Made by a program: the position numbers and the translations under genes. A DNA stretch of 64,000 bases from an uncultured Ectothiorhodospiraceae bacterium (GTDB taxonomy: Bacteria > Pseudomonadota > Gammaproteobacteria > UBA6429 > Thiohalophilaceae): the NCBI GenBank assembly GCA_947260005.1, contig CAMYOL010000036.1, positions 1 to 64,000 of the forward strand, in the 5' to 3' direction. Below the pieces are notes generated by a model. It was not told where the DNA came from and did no database searches. It saw only the letters and a list, made by a program, of their open reading frames with translations. Positions 33,792 to 41,878 of this stretch are shown here, in pieces; position 1 is the first letter of the stretch; each line of letters begins with the position of its first letter.

Positions 33792-34478
33792 TCAGGCAGG
33801 TTCTACAATAGTGCCGGAGGGTAATTCAATTTCATCTAATTCAATTACTTCCTGTTCTGCTTTTCCTGCTGCAATCCACTCCAGGATATCAGGATGCGAC
33901 AATACGGTATCGATATAGGCCTGCTCATCTTTATTTAATTTTACATCGTATCCAGCAAAGCGAAGCACGACCGGGGCATACATGGCATCTACCGCAGAGA
34001 AATCCCCAAATAACCATTCACCGTGCTGTCCATATTCGGTACGGCATTTTGCCCAGATTTCTTTTACTCGATTTATGTCTCTTTGCGTTTTATCAGAAAC
34101 AGTATAATGCTTAAAATGCTTGCGACAGTTCATGGGCAGGGCCTCGCGCAGGTGCGGAAAGCTTGAATGCATCTCCGCGCAAACCGATCGAGCAACGGCA
34201 CGGGCATTTACATTCTCTGGCCAGCCCTGGTTGTCTAAGTATCGCTCTGATACGTATTCGAGTATGGCCAGTGAATCCCATACAACAAGTTCACCGTCCT
34301 GTAACACCGGGACTTTTGTATCGGAGCCATAAATGGCCAATTCCTGTTCCATCGTGTCGGTAAACAAGGCGATACGTTTTTCAGTAAACGGGACTTTAAA
34401 GTGACGTAGCAAAATCCAGGGTCTTAATGACCAGGAAGAGTAGTTTTTATTGCCAATAATCAAGGTTAAGTCGGTCAA
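33792..34478 (-). CDS. glutathione S-transferase family protein
   Basis: A 228-aa cytosolic GST. The thioredoxin-like N-terminal domain starts LTLIIGNKNYSSWSLRPW, with a likely active Ser/Tyr in NYSSWS, and contains TKVPVLQDGELVVWDSLAI, the usual glutathione-binding region. A helical C-terminal domain follows. Substrate cannot be inferred. It converges on the WYL remnant; the mirror arrangement (intact WYL, GST remnant) is at 24.9 kb. Confidence 0.9.
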   Translation of the reverse strand: MTDLTLIIGNKNYSSWSLRPWILLRHFKVPFTEKRIALFTDTMEQELAIYGSDTKVPVLQDGELVVWDSLAILEYVSERYLDNQGWPENVNARAVARSVCAEMHSSFPHLREALPMNCRKHFKHYTVSDKTQRDINRVKEIWAKCRTEYGQHGEWLFGDFSAVDAMYAPVVLRFAGYDVKLNKDEQAYIDTVLSHPDILEWIAAGKAEQEVIELDEIELPSGTIVEPA

Positions 34479-34675
34479 AAAAGATCCTCCACACCGGTTA
34501 TGTGAATGGTACGGATAATTCTAAGGCATTGACACAGGAAGTCTACCAGGAAGGTCAAAAGGAGCCATACAAAAGGTGAGTAATTAAAAGGATGTTTTTG
34601 TCGACTATCACCGATTTCCCATTTGCTCTTTGATATACTTAGACAAAATAAATGAGGTTTTGGAGCCTATAAGCT

Positions 34676-35608
34676 ATGAAGAATTCTATTGTACATTCCT
34701 TTTTTGCGTGTCTACTTGGCTTTGGCATTATTGGTTGCGGAGGCAGTGGTAGTTCGCAAGATACAGGGACGTTAGAAGTCGGTATAACGGATGCGCCTGT
34801 TGATAATGCACAGGCCGTGGTGATCCATTTCACAGAGGCGACTTTGCATGGTCCAGACGGTAACACCACCGTCGAGGTGCTCGATCCAGCTACGGGTGAA
34901 GTTGGTCGAAGTATCGATTTAATGCAATTACAAGGGGGTATGTGGACCGGCCTGTTTGATGATATCGTGGTCGCGGGTCATTACAGCTGGATTCGCTTAA
35001 CTTTGGATCTATCGCAATCCTATATCCAAATAGATGATCAGCAGCACAGCCTGCGTTGTACAAGTTGCCAGAATAACGGCTACCGTTTAAACAGAAGTTT
35101 TAATATCGATCCTGATGGTACCCTGGCATTAATGATTGACTTTGATTTACGTAAGTCTATTACCCTGTCTACTTCTGGAACCGAGTATCATCTGCGACCA
35201 ACCTTACGGGTCATCGAAGCCGATGTCAGCGGTGATATCTCGGGGGCTATTGATCCAAACCTTATCGCTGACCTTGGTGGTTTTAGTGGCTGCAGTGTTT
35301 ATGCGTTTAGCGGAAATGATGCGCTACTGGACGATGTTTACATTCCAATGAACATGTCGATGCCTATGCCGGTCGACCAAAACAATCCTGTGAGTACCGC
35401 TCAGGTGGTTTTTGAAAATGATACTTACAGTTATACATTATCTTTCTTGCCTGCCGGTAATTATACCGTTGCGTTAACCTGTGATGCGGATATGGATATG
35501 GCTGACAGAGATGACGAGTTAGTGTTTAGTGATCCGATTAATGTACCGGTTGTTGCCGGTGAAACCAGCACCGCTGATTTCGGTATAGCGGTTATACAGC
35601 CTATCTAG
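34676..35608 (+). CDS. DUF4382 lipoprotein, copy 1
   Basis: A 310-aa lipoprotein (lipobox LLGFGIIGC, Cys21, then GGSGSS). The DUF4382 domain starts TGTLEVGITDAPVDNAQAV, with the family's FTEATLHGPDG segment. The C-terminal part has a second beta-rich domain with a Met-rich loop (MNMSMPMPV). Function is unknown; it should be anchored to the inner leaflet of the outer membrane or to the inner membrane. A closely similar copy follows, separated by a long palindrome. Confidence 0.85.
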   Translation: MKNSIVHSFFACLLGFGIIGCGGSGSSQDTGTLEVGITDAPVDNAQAVVIHFTEATLHGPDGNTTVEVLDPATGEVGRSIDLMQLQGGMWTGLFDDIVVAGHYSWIRLTLDLSQSYIQIDDQQHSLRCTSCQNNGYRLNRSFNIDPDGTLALMIDFDLRKSITLSTSGTEYHLRPTLRVIEADVSGDISGAIDPNLIADLGGFSGCSVYAFSGNDALLDDVYIPMNMSMPMPVDQNNPVSTAQVVFENDTYSYTLSFLPAGNYTVALTCDADMDMADRDDELVFSDPINVPVVAGETSTADFGIAVIQPI

Positions 35609-35628
35609 CGAATAAATAGGGGTCCGAA

Positions 35629-35742
35629 AATTAATTGGGGTCAGAAAGTTAAATAGGGTCAGAGACGTATTTTTGAATTAATTTAATTTGCTAACCAAAA
35701 ATACGTCTCTGACCCTATTTAACTTTCTGACCCCAATTAATT
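35629..35742. repeat. perfect 47-bp inverted repeat
   Basis: The arms 35629-35675 and 35696-35742 are exact reverse complements with a 20-nt spacer. They contain GGGGTCAGAAAG and GGGTCAGAGACG, a motif also found at 36.7, 54.1 and 59.7 kb. Such GGTCAGA elements are commonly near REP-type tyrosine transposases, but none is encoded here. The repeat separates the duplicated DUF4382 genes and could also terminate transcription. Confidence 0.95.
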
Positions 35743-35763
35743 AGGTTTTGGAGCATATATGCT

Positions 35764-36669
35764 ATGAAGAATACTATATTAAGTTCCTTTTTTGCGTGTC
35801 TACTTGGCTTTGGCCTTATTGGTTGCGGAGGTAGTGGTAGTTCGCAAGGGACAGGGACGTTAGAAGTCGGTATAACGGATGCGCCAGTCGATAATGCACA
35901 GGCCGTGTGGATCCATTTCACAGCGGCGACTTTGCATGGTCCAGACGGTAACACCACCGTCGAGGTGCTCGATCCAGCTACGGGTGAAGTCGGTCGAAGT
36001 ATCGACCTGTTTCAATTACGGAACGGTTCATGGACAGGTTTATTTGACGAAGTTGTGCCCGCAGGTCATTACAGCTGGATTCGCTTAACGTTGGATCTGT
36101 CGCAATCCTATATTCAAATAGACGGCCAGCAATATAGCCTGCGTTGCGTGAGCTGTGAAAATAGCGGTTTTCGTTTGAATCGTAGTTTTAATATTGATGC
36201 CGATGGCACCCTGGCATTAATGTTTGATTTTGATTTACAAAAGTCGATTACTGAATCTAATTCACAAACTGAATATATATTACGCCCAACATTACGTGTA
36301 ATTGAAACAGATGTCAGTGGTGATATCCTGGGTACAATTGACCCTACACTAATTTCTGAACTTGGTGGATTATTGGCAGGTTGCAGAGTTTATTCGTTTA
36401 TCGGAAGTGATGCACAACCCGATGACGTTTACATTCCGATGAACATGCCTGTACCTGCTGATCAAAATAATCCAGTGACCTCGGCCAGAGTAATTTATGG
36501 TGGTGCATATTTATTTTATCTTTCCTTTTTACCTGAAGGTGATTACACGATTGCATTAACCTGTGAGACTAATGTTGATCATGCGGATAGAGATGATGTA
36601 TTAGTGTTTAGCGACCCGGTCAATATTACTGTCGTCGCGGGCGAGGTGAGTCAAGCTGATATTAATTAA
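35764..36669 (+). CDS. DUF4382 lipoprotein, copy 2
   Basis: A 301-aa paralogue of the preceding gene. The first 130 residues are nearly identical, including the lipobox (GFGLIGC) and the leader AGGTTTTGGAGC just upstream, while the C-terminal half has diverged and lacks the final nine or so residues. This points to a tandem duplication followed by divergence of the outward-facing part. Function unknown. Confidence 0.85.
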   Translation: MKNTILSSFFACLLGFGLIGCGGSGSSQGTGTLEVGITDAPVDNAQAVWIHFTAATLHGPDGNTTVEVLDPATGEVGRSIDLFQLRNGSWTGLFDEVVPAGHYSWIRLTLDLSQSYIQIDGQQYSLRCVSCENSGFRLNRSFNIDADGTLALMFDFDLQKSITESNSQTEYILRPTLRVIETDVSGDILGTIDPTLISELGGLLAGCRVYSFIGSDAQPDDVYIPMNMPVPADQNNPVTSARVIYGGAYLFYLSFLPEGDYTIALTCETNVDHADRDDVLVFSDPVNITVVAGEVSQADIN

Positions 36670-36672
36670 TAA

Positions 36673-36785
36673 AAATAAATGGGGGTCAGAGACGTATTAA
36701 TCCGGTCAGAAATAAATTGGGGTCAGAGACATATTAATTCGGTCAGTTCCTGACCGGATTAATACGTCTCTGACCCCAATTTATT
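36673..36785. repeat. GGTCAGAGACG palindrome with a duplicated left arm
   Basis: A right arm (36751-36785) can pair with either of two left arms: 36711-36745, across a 5-nt loop with two mismatches, or 36673-36709, with a perfect inner match. It follows DUF4382 copy 2 as the 47-bp palindrome follows copy 1, so the palindromes and genes seem to have been duplicated together. Confidence 0.88.
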
Positions 36786-36837
36786 CCATTTATTTGTTAC
36801 ACTGACCGCCACTAATCGTTCTTAACGGAAAATATCC

Positions 36838-37134
36838 ATGTCTCAACACATGTCTTATTCAATCGGGTTCTTGCTTATTATCGCCATGGGGTTTTATTTT
36901 ATGTACGGCAATCCGTTTTCTCCTCAACAAGTCGATCTGGCTCAGTATCAAGCGGTATGTGATCAGTACCAGCAAGCTGAGAAAGGGAAATACAAAAACG
37001 CTGAAATGCAAATGTTAGTTAGTGAGATCAATTATCTGGTACAGGAAGAATTAGCTGAAATACAGGATCCGGCAAGAAAAAAACTCAAGACCTGTGCGCA
37101 ACAATTATCGTCGCGTTTAAACCCCAGTAACTAA
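36838..37134 (+). CDS. small membrane-anchored hypothetical protein
   Basis: A 98-aa protein with an N-terminal hydrophobic helix (SIGFLLIIAMGFYFMYG), a short linker and a soluble helical domain with two cysteines (AVCDQYQQ and LKTCAQQL). I do not recognise a family. CGGAAA precedes the start. It stands alone between a palindromic repeat and a dispersed repeat. Confidence 0.6.
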   Translation: MSQHMSYSIGFLLIIAMGFYFMYGNPFSPQQVDLAQYQAVCDQYQQAEKGKYKNAEMQMLVSEINYLVQEELAEIQDPARKKLKTCAQQLSSRLNPSN

Positions 37135-37140
37135 TTACTA

Positions 37141-37400
37141 TTGTGTTGTTAATTTGACTCGGTCATTTTGACTGGAGCGAAGCGTAAGTAATCCTGCATG
37201 AAGCTCAAAGAGATTCAAAGCATGGAGACTGGAGCGAAGCGTAATTATTTGTCATCCTGACCGTAGCGAAGCGTAGTGGAAGGATCTTAAATACTTACTC
37301 ATACTCAAACCAGGATCCTTCCACTACGCTTCGCTACGGTCAGGATGACAAGCTTCTAAATTTTTTATCGCTCAGGATGAGAAGTTTCTAAATTATTTAT
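37141..37400. repeat. dispersed repeat with a 39-bp near-perfect hairpin
   Basis: The arms 37250-37288 and 37312-37350 are complementary at all but one position and contain GTAGCGAAGCGTAGTGGAAG. A second motif just before (37190-37230; TGCATGAAGCTCAAAGAG) matches the inverted part of the 12.3-12.45 kb repeat. Truncated copies follow. This is one member of the dispersed family also at 5.1, 12.1 and 47.8 kb. Confidence 0.92.
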
Positions 37401-37416
37401 CATTCAGGGTGACAAT

Positions 37417-38307
37417 TTAACTGAATACCCAGGCGGCAAACGGCTCAATCTCATCCCGGTTTAACAGAATCAATTGGTGAGCATTAGGATTCATCGAATG
37501 ATCTTTACTGGTATCGACCATCAGCCGTTGTAATAAATAACCAATGAGTGCTCTTCGTATGACGATTTCGATTGTATTGTCACTGGCACCATAATCAAAA
37601 AGTAAACTCTCCTGCTTTTTCGGTTCTAACTTTGGGTGAGGGCTTAGTTTTACCGTTATCGTCTCAACCCAGTCATCGTCATATTGCTCACTCGATTCAG
37701 CCAGGTCCTCAAGACAATGTGCTGCGGTGAGTCGTGATAACACAAAATCCCGAAAGTCATAGGTTTCTTCATTGTAAGCGCGTACATGCCAACGTTGACC
37801 GGTGTTGACCAGCGCATGTGGCTCAAGGATTCGCTGTTGTTGGCTATCACGATCCGTTAATGAGTGATACTGCACCTGTAGTTTGCTATGTCCTCGAATC
37901 GCACGCGTGACCTGGGCGAGGATTTCTTTACTGGGTAATCGTGTTGGCAGGGGCAGGGTAACCATGCCGAGACCATAGATAGACTCGTTTTCATATGGAC
38001 CGCCAGCGACGGCCAGATTCATGGCCATCATAGGCAGGATCTTCGCCGGCGTCAGGTCGGCGAACAGTCCATGAAAGTCTTTGGCGGGCACAAACCCGAA
38101 GACGGCATGCTTATATATTAGATTGCCGGGAGCGAGATCGTTGTAGAGCTTAAGGTCTTTGGTTGCTGCGGCATCGGACAATCCGAAGGCTTCCGCCACG
38201 TCCGAACGGCTAATCAGACCACTGTAGTAGGCCATGATTTCGATGTACTCGAGCCGTTGTCGGGTGGCCCATTTGATATCAAGGTGCATTTTTTCTTTTT
38301 TTGTCAT
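37417..38307 (-). CDS. BrxR/CapW-like WYL transcriptional regulator
   Basis: A 296-aa regulator. The N-terminal winged helix (RLEYIEIMAYYSGLISRSDV, then FGLSDAAATKDLKLYNDLAPG) is typical of the BrxR/CapW group of defence-associated regulators. A WYL domain follows (KLQVQYHSLTDRDSQQQRIL, HALVNTGQRWHVRAYNEE) and a C-terminal dimerisation part. Unlike known relatives, no BREX or CBASS genes are adjacent. Instead it is divergent from recA, with an inverted repeat over the recA promoter. Some WYL regulators respond to single-stranded DNA or DNA damage, so control of recA is plausible inference. Confidence 0.85.
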   Translation of the reverse strand: MTKKEKMHLDIKWATRQRLEYIEIMAYYSGLISRSDVAEAFGLSDAAATKDLKLYNDLAPGNLIYKHAVFGFVPAKDFHGLFADLTPAKILPMMAMNLAVAGGPYENESIYGLGMVTLPLPTRLPSKEILAQVTRAIRGHSKLQVQYHSLTDRDSQQQRILEPHALVNTGQRWHVRAYNEETYDFRDFVLSRLTAAHCLEDLAESSEQYDDDWVETITVKLSPHPKLEPKKQESLLFDYGASDNTIEIVIRRALIGYLLQRLMVDTSKDHSMNPNAHQLILLNRDEIEPFAAWVFS

Positions 38308-38428
38308 ACCCGAAAATTTCCGTTCAATATCCGCTTAAATCCCAATGTAGTTTAAGTTACTGAAATCCATATGAATTATAGCTAATCTTTTTAATCCTAG
38401 ATAGAAAATATTAGATAATAAAAAATAC

Positions 38429-38474
38429 ATAGGTGGTAAAATATATTGACATCAAGAAATGTATCACCTATAGT
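38429..38474 (+). promoter_or_regulatory. recA promoter overlapped by an inverted-repeat operator candidate
   Basis: A consensus promoter, TTGACA (38446-38451), 17-bp spacer, TATAGT (38469-38474), points at recA. An inverted repeat, ATAGGTGGTA (38429-38438) and TATCACCTAT (38462-38471), brackets it with centres 33 bp apart; its right arm overlaps the -10. No CTGT-N8-ACAG LexA box is present between the WYL gene and recA. Confidence 0.72.
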
Positions 38475-38498
38475 TTGCCTCAGTTAATAACAAAGAGC

Positions 38499-38519
38499 GT
38501 GTGACGGATTCAGTCACAC
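38499..38519 (+). promoter_or_regulatory. hairpin in the recA leader
   Basis: GTGTGAC and GTCACAC form a perfect 7-bp stem with a 7-nt loop in the untranslated leader, 33 nt before the recA start. It may stabilise the messenger or be a second operator. Confidence 0.5.
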
Positions 38520-38552
38520 AAGACGGAACAAAAATTAAAAAGAGGAAACATC

Positions 38553-39644
38553 ATGGCGAAGGCATCGGATGATAAGAAAAAGGCACTCAGCGCAGCTCTG
38601 GGTCAAATCGAGAAACAGTTTGGTAAAGGCTCGGTTATGCGTATGGGCGATAATGATGCTCCACGCGATATTGAGGCCATTTCAACGGGCTCATTAGGCC
38701 TGGATGTCGCGCTCGGTATTGGTGGTTTGCCTAAAGGTCGGGTTGTAGAGATATATGGACCAGAATCATCCGGTAAAACGACGCTGACTCTGCAAGTGAT
38801 TGCCGAATGCCAAAAGGTCGGTGGTACCGCTGCCTTTATCGATGCGGAACATGCCCTGGATCCTCAATATGCCGAAAAACTCGGTGTTGATGTCGATGAT
38901 TTGCTGGTTTCACAACCGGATACCGGTGAGCAGGCGCTTGAGATTGTCGACATGCTGGTTCGTTCCAGTGCCGTTGATGTGGTGGTGATTGACTCGGTGG
39001 CCGCGTTAACCCCAAAAGCTGAAATTGAAGGCGACATGGGTGATTCTCATATGGGCCTACAGGCACGTTTGATGTCACAAGCTCTGCGTAAATTAACCGG
39101 TAACATTAAACGCTCGAACACGATGGTTATCTTTATTAACCAGATACGTATGAAGATCGGTGTGATGTTTGGTAACCCGGAGACCACCACCGGTGGTAAT
39201 GCACTTAAATTCTATTCTTCTGTTCGTTTGGATATTCGTCGTATCGGCGCAATTAAACGCGCTGATGAGATTGTCGGTAATGAGACCCGTGTAAAGATTG
39301 TTAAAAATAAAGTGGCACCGCCGTTTAAACAAACCGAATTTGATATTCTTTATAACGAAGGTATTTCGCGTGAAGGTGAGATTATCGATGTCGGTGTCAA
39401 GCTCGATATCGTTGATAAAGCCGGTGCATGGTACAGCTACAATGGTGATCGCATCGGTCAGGGTAAAGATAATGTACGTAAGTTCTTAAAAGAGAACCCG
39501 GCGATAGCGGAAGACATTGAAGGTCAGATTCGTGCGCAATTATTACCAGAGTTGGCGGATAACGTGGTTCCGATTGAACGGGCGGCTGGCGATGACCTGG
39601 TTGTGGATGAAGCGCCGCAGGAAGAAAAACAAGACAAGAGTTAA
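38553..39644 (+). CDS. recA: recombinase RecA
   Basis: A 363-aa RecA, the ATP-dependent strand-exchange protein and SOS co-protease. It has Walker A GPESSGKT (69-76), the [18 protein letters not shown] opening, [19 protein letters not shown] and the L2-type segment [20 protein letters not shown]. The acidic C-terminal tail is intact. AAGAGG lies ahead of the start. recX follows by 9 nt, so they are co-transcribed. Confidence 0.98.
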   Translation: MAKASDDKKKALSAALGQIEKQFGKGSVMRMGDNDAPRDIEAISTGSLGLDVALGIGGLPKGRVVEIYGPESSGKTTLTLQVIAECQKVGGTAAFIDAEHALDPQYAEKLGVDVDDLLVSQPDTGEQALEIVDMLVRSSAVDVVVIDSVAALTPKAEIEGDMGDSHMGLQARLMSQALRKLTGNIKRSNTMVIFINQIRMKIGVMFGNPETTTGGNALKFYSSVRLDIRRIGAIKRADEIVGNETRVKIVKNKVAPPFKQTEFDILYNEGISREGEIIDVGVKLDIVDKAGAWYSYNGDRIGQGKDNVRKFLKENPAIAEDIEGQIRAQLLPELADNVVPIERAAGDDLVVDEAPQEEKQDKS

Positions 39645-39653
39645 GGATAACGA

Positions 39654-40103
39654 ATGTCTGAAGCATTAAATGATGCGCTTGCGGGGGCCATGCGATTACT
39701 GGCTGCCCGCGAGCACAGTCAACAGGAATTACGACGTAAGCTAAGTCAAAAAGGCCATGAGCTCGAAATGGCGGAATTGGCTATAACGCAACTTGCTGAG
39801 CAAGACTTACAAAATGATGAACGTTTCGTTGAAAGTTTTATCAATAGCCATCAGGCAAGAGGCAAAGGGCCTAAACGTATTCAGTTAGAACTACAACAAC
39901 ATCAGTTACCCGAGTATTTAGTCGAGCAGTACCTGGATCCTGAAGATGAAACCTGGCGTGAATCAGCGGCGCAAGTAAGAATAAAGAAATTTGGACATGA
40001 TTTTCCGGAAGACTACAAAGAACGAATGAAACAGGCAAAATTTCTAGAATACCGGGGGTTTACACATGAACAGATATTTAGTGTTTTAAAAGATATTGAG
40101 TAA
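39654..40103 (+). CDS. recX: regulatory protein RecX
   Basis: A 149-aa RecX, the small helical modulator of RecA filaments. Three-helix repeats are visible (LAAREHSQQELRRKLSQKGH, QDLQNDERFVESFINSHQAR, GKGPKRIQLELQQHQ). It follows recA by 9 nt. In many relatives alaS follows directly; here a pseudogene and three other genes intervene. Confidence 0.93.
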   Translation: MSEALNDALAGAMRLLAAREHSQQELRRKLSQKGHELEMAELAITQLAEQDLQNDERFVESFINSHQARGKGPKRIQLELQQHQLPEYLVEQYLDPEDETWRESAAQVRIKKFGHDFPEDYKERMKQAKFLEYRGFTHEQIFSVLKDIE

Positions 40104-40245
40104 GTAGTTCTCGATAAGTATTTTCTAGTAAATTAATTATCATATAGAATTTAAATTGTTGATTTTCCGCAAGAAGTCATTATTTCGTTTTCAGGATTAA
40201 TTTAGTACCGAGATTAAGTGAGCTGGCGGTATAATCTTTGTGCTA

Positions 40246-40690
40246 CTAACTTTCACCTAGAACTTCCTGGATTATTTTCCGATGTTTGTCATAATCCTGG
40301 TCGCTAGCAGGAAGAAAACCATCTAGCCGCATTTTTTTTAATATGAATATTCCTTTTTCAGTGTTTTGAAGTTCATGCATCGACGATTGTAATATAGTAA
40401 CCAGTGAGTCCGGCAGTTCATCTTTTATAGCCCATGGCAGGTGGAGTAACTGCAAAAGACGATTGATAATGTTTTGATGAAATATTTTCGTTTAACAACA
40501 TTTTTCTGGGAATTAGATAAGACATCATGGCCGTTGAGTTGCCAGCAAAGATCACATGCTTATTTTAAAGATCTTTAATCGAATTGATACCGCTGTCTTT
40601 TCTGGTCACAATAATTGAATGTATCGTTGGCTCACCAAATTCTTCATTTTTAAACGGAATGTTTTCTTGAACGAAGGCAAGAATAAAAAT
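40246..40690 (-). pseudogene. degraded PhnD-like phosphonate/phosphite-binding protein gene
   Basis: Read leftward, 40455-40246 encodes the C-terminus of a PhnD-type solute-binding protein (LPWAIKDELPDSLVTILQSS, then MRLDGFLPASDQDYDKHRKI). Upstream, in a shifted frame, come GEPTIHSIIVTRKDSGINSI and HVIFAGNSTAMMS-like residues with stops between. The start and signal peptide are gone. It lies beside the ArsR gene and may once have belonged to that locus. Confidence 0.75.
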
Positions 40691-40735
40691 GGTATTCACT
40701 AAGAAATGCAGAGCGATGGAATCATGTGCTAAAGG

Positions 40736-41047
40736 TCAAGCAAAGGCTTTTTTCTGAGAATCGTCCATCCACTGGCTCATATTTTCAAGTACTTCCAATA
40801 GCGTTGTATCGTATAAACAGTAGTAAATAAACGCGCCACGGCGTTCACCTTTAACCAGGCCGGCCTCGCGCATAATCCTCAAATGAAATGACACATTGGT
40901 CTGACTCAGTCCGGTGGCCGCGATAATGGCGGATACGGGGGTGCACTCGAGTCCCATGCTACAAAGAATATTTAACCGATTGGGTTCACTTAATATCTTC
41001 ATCACCTTAGCGAGTTTGTCGATATCAAAGTGAGAACAACTTTCCAT
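40736..41047 (-). CDS. ArsR-family transcriptional repressor
   Basis: A 103-aa winged-helix repressor: LSEPNRLNILCSM, TGLSQTNVSFHLRIMREAGL and the wing KGERRGAFIYYCL. Cysteines at 4, 29, 34 and 77 could sense metalloids or reactive sulfur, but the pattern does not clearly match ArsR arsenic sites. It is divergent from a persulfide-dioxygenase-like gene, so a BigR/SqrR-like sulfur role is possible; this is inference. Confidence 0.85.
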   Translation of the reverse strand: MESCSHFDIDKLAKVMKILSEPNRLNILCSMGLECTPVSAIIAATGLSQTNVSFHLRIMREAGLVKGERRGAFIYYCLYDTTLLEVLENMSQWMDDSQKKAFA

Positions 41048-41144
41048 AACATGAGTCCTTGCGCATATGAGTGATAGCGCATATACTAGCCAGCATTGAA
41101 ACGGTTGTCAACCAGCACATTTAAAGGGCGATAGGAGATAAATT

Positions 41145-41873
41145 ATGTTTTTCAAACAGTTAGCAACCAAAGAGGCCTCATTGTCCTACCTGTTAGGGTG
41201 TGGCTCGCTGGGTAAAGCCATCGCCATTGATGTCGTGGCTGGCGATGAAGACTGGTTTATCGAACAGGCGAAGCAACAGGGCGTGACCATCACCCATGTC
41301 ATCGAGACCCATGTACATGCCGACCATTATTCCGGTGGCCGGGCTCTGGCGGAATCAACAGGGGCAAAATTCTGTTTACACGCTAATGCCGCCGCGCAGT
41401 TTGAATTTCATAAATTAAACGATGGCGATGTCATTGAAGTGGGGAATGTCAGCGTGACAGTTATTCATACCCCGGGGCATACTCTCGATAGTATCTGTCT
41501 GAGTGTCTCAGATAATCGTCGCACACAAGAACCGTGGTTTATATTAACCGGTGATACCTTGTTTGTGGGCAGCATCGGTCGGCCCGATCTTGCCGGTCGC
41601 GAAGTTGAAATGGCCGGAATGTTGTTTGAGTCATTACACAATAAGCTATTGAGTTTTCCTGATATCACCGAGATCTATCCTGCCCATCAGGCCGGCAGTG
41701 TGTGTGGTGCGGGTATCTCCGGTAAGCCCGTTTCAACCTTAGGTTTTGAGAAACAATTTAACCCAATGCTTTCGTTAACGGATAAAAACAAATTCATTGA
41801 AAGTCTGACGAAAGAGATTCCACCACGTCCTGCGAGTATGGATAAGATCGTTGCAGCCAATACCCAGGCCTGA
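41145..41873 (+). CDS. MBL-fold hydrolase, persulfide-dioxygenase-like
   Basis: A 242-aa metallo-beta-lactamase-fold protein of the ETHE1/Blh type. Metal ligands are visible: THVHADHYSGG, HTPGHTLDSICL, TGDTLFVGSIGRPDLAG and YPAHQAGS. Members oxidise glutathione persulfide to sulfite. Related glyoxalase II enzymes share these motifs, but GSIGRPDLAG favours the persulfide group. It is divergent from an ArsR repressor and precedes an MFS gene by 5 nt, forming a small regulated unit. Confidence 0.85.
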   Translation: MFFKQLATKEASLSYLLGCGSLGKAIAIDVVAGDEDWFIEQAKQQGVTITHVIETHVHADHYSGGRALAESTGAKFCLHANAAAQFEFHKLNDGDVIEVGNVSVTVIHTPGHTLDSICLSVSDNRRTQEPWFILTGDTLFVGSIGRPDLAGREVEMAGMLFESLHNKLLSFPDITEIYPAHQAGSVCGAGISGKPVSTLGFEKQFNPMLSLTDKNKFIESLTKEIPPRPASMDKIVAANTQA

Positions 41874-41878
41874 GTTTT

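Noticed and set aside
38308-38552. LexA box upstream of recA
   Set aside because: No CTGT-N8-ACAG match or close variant was found between the WYL gene and recA.
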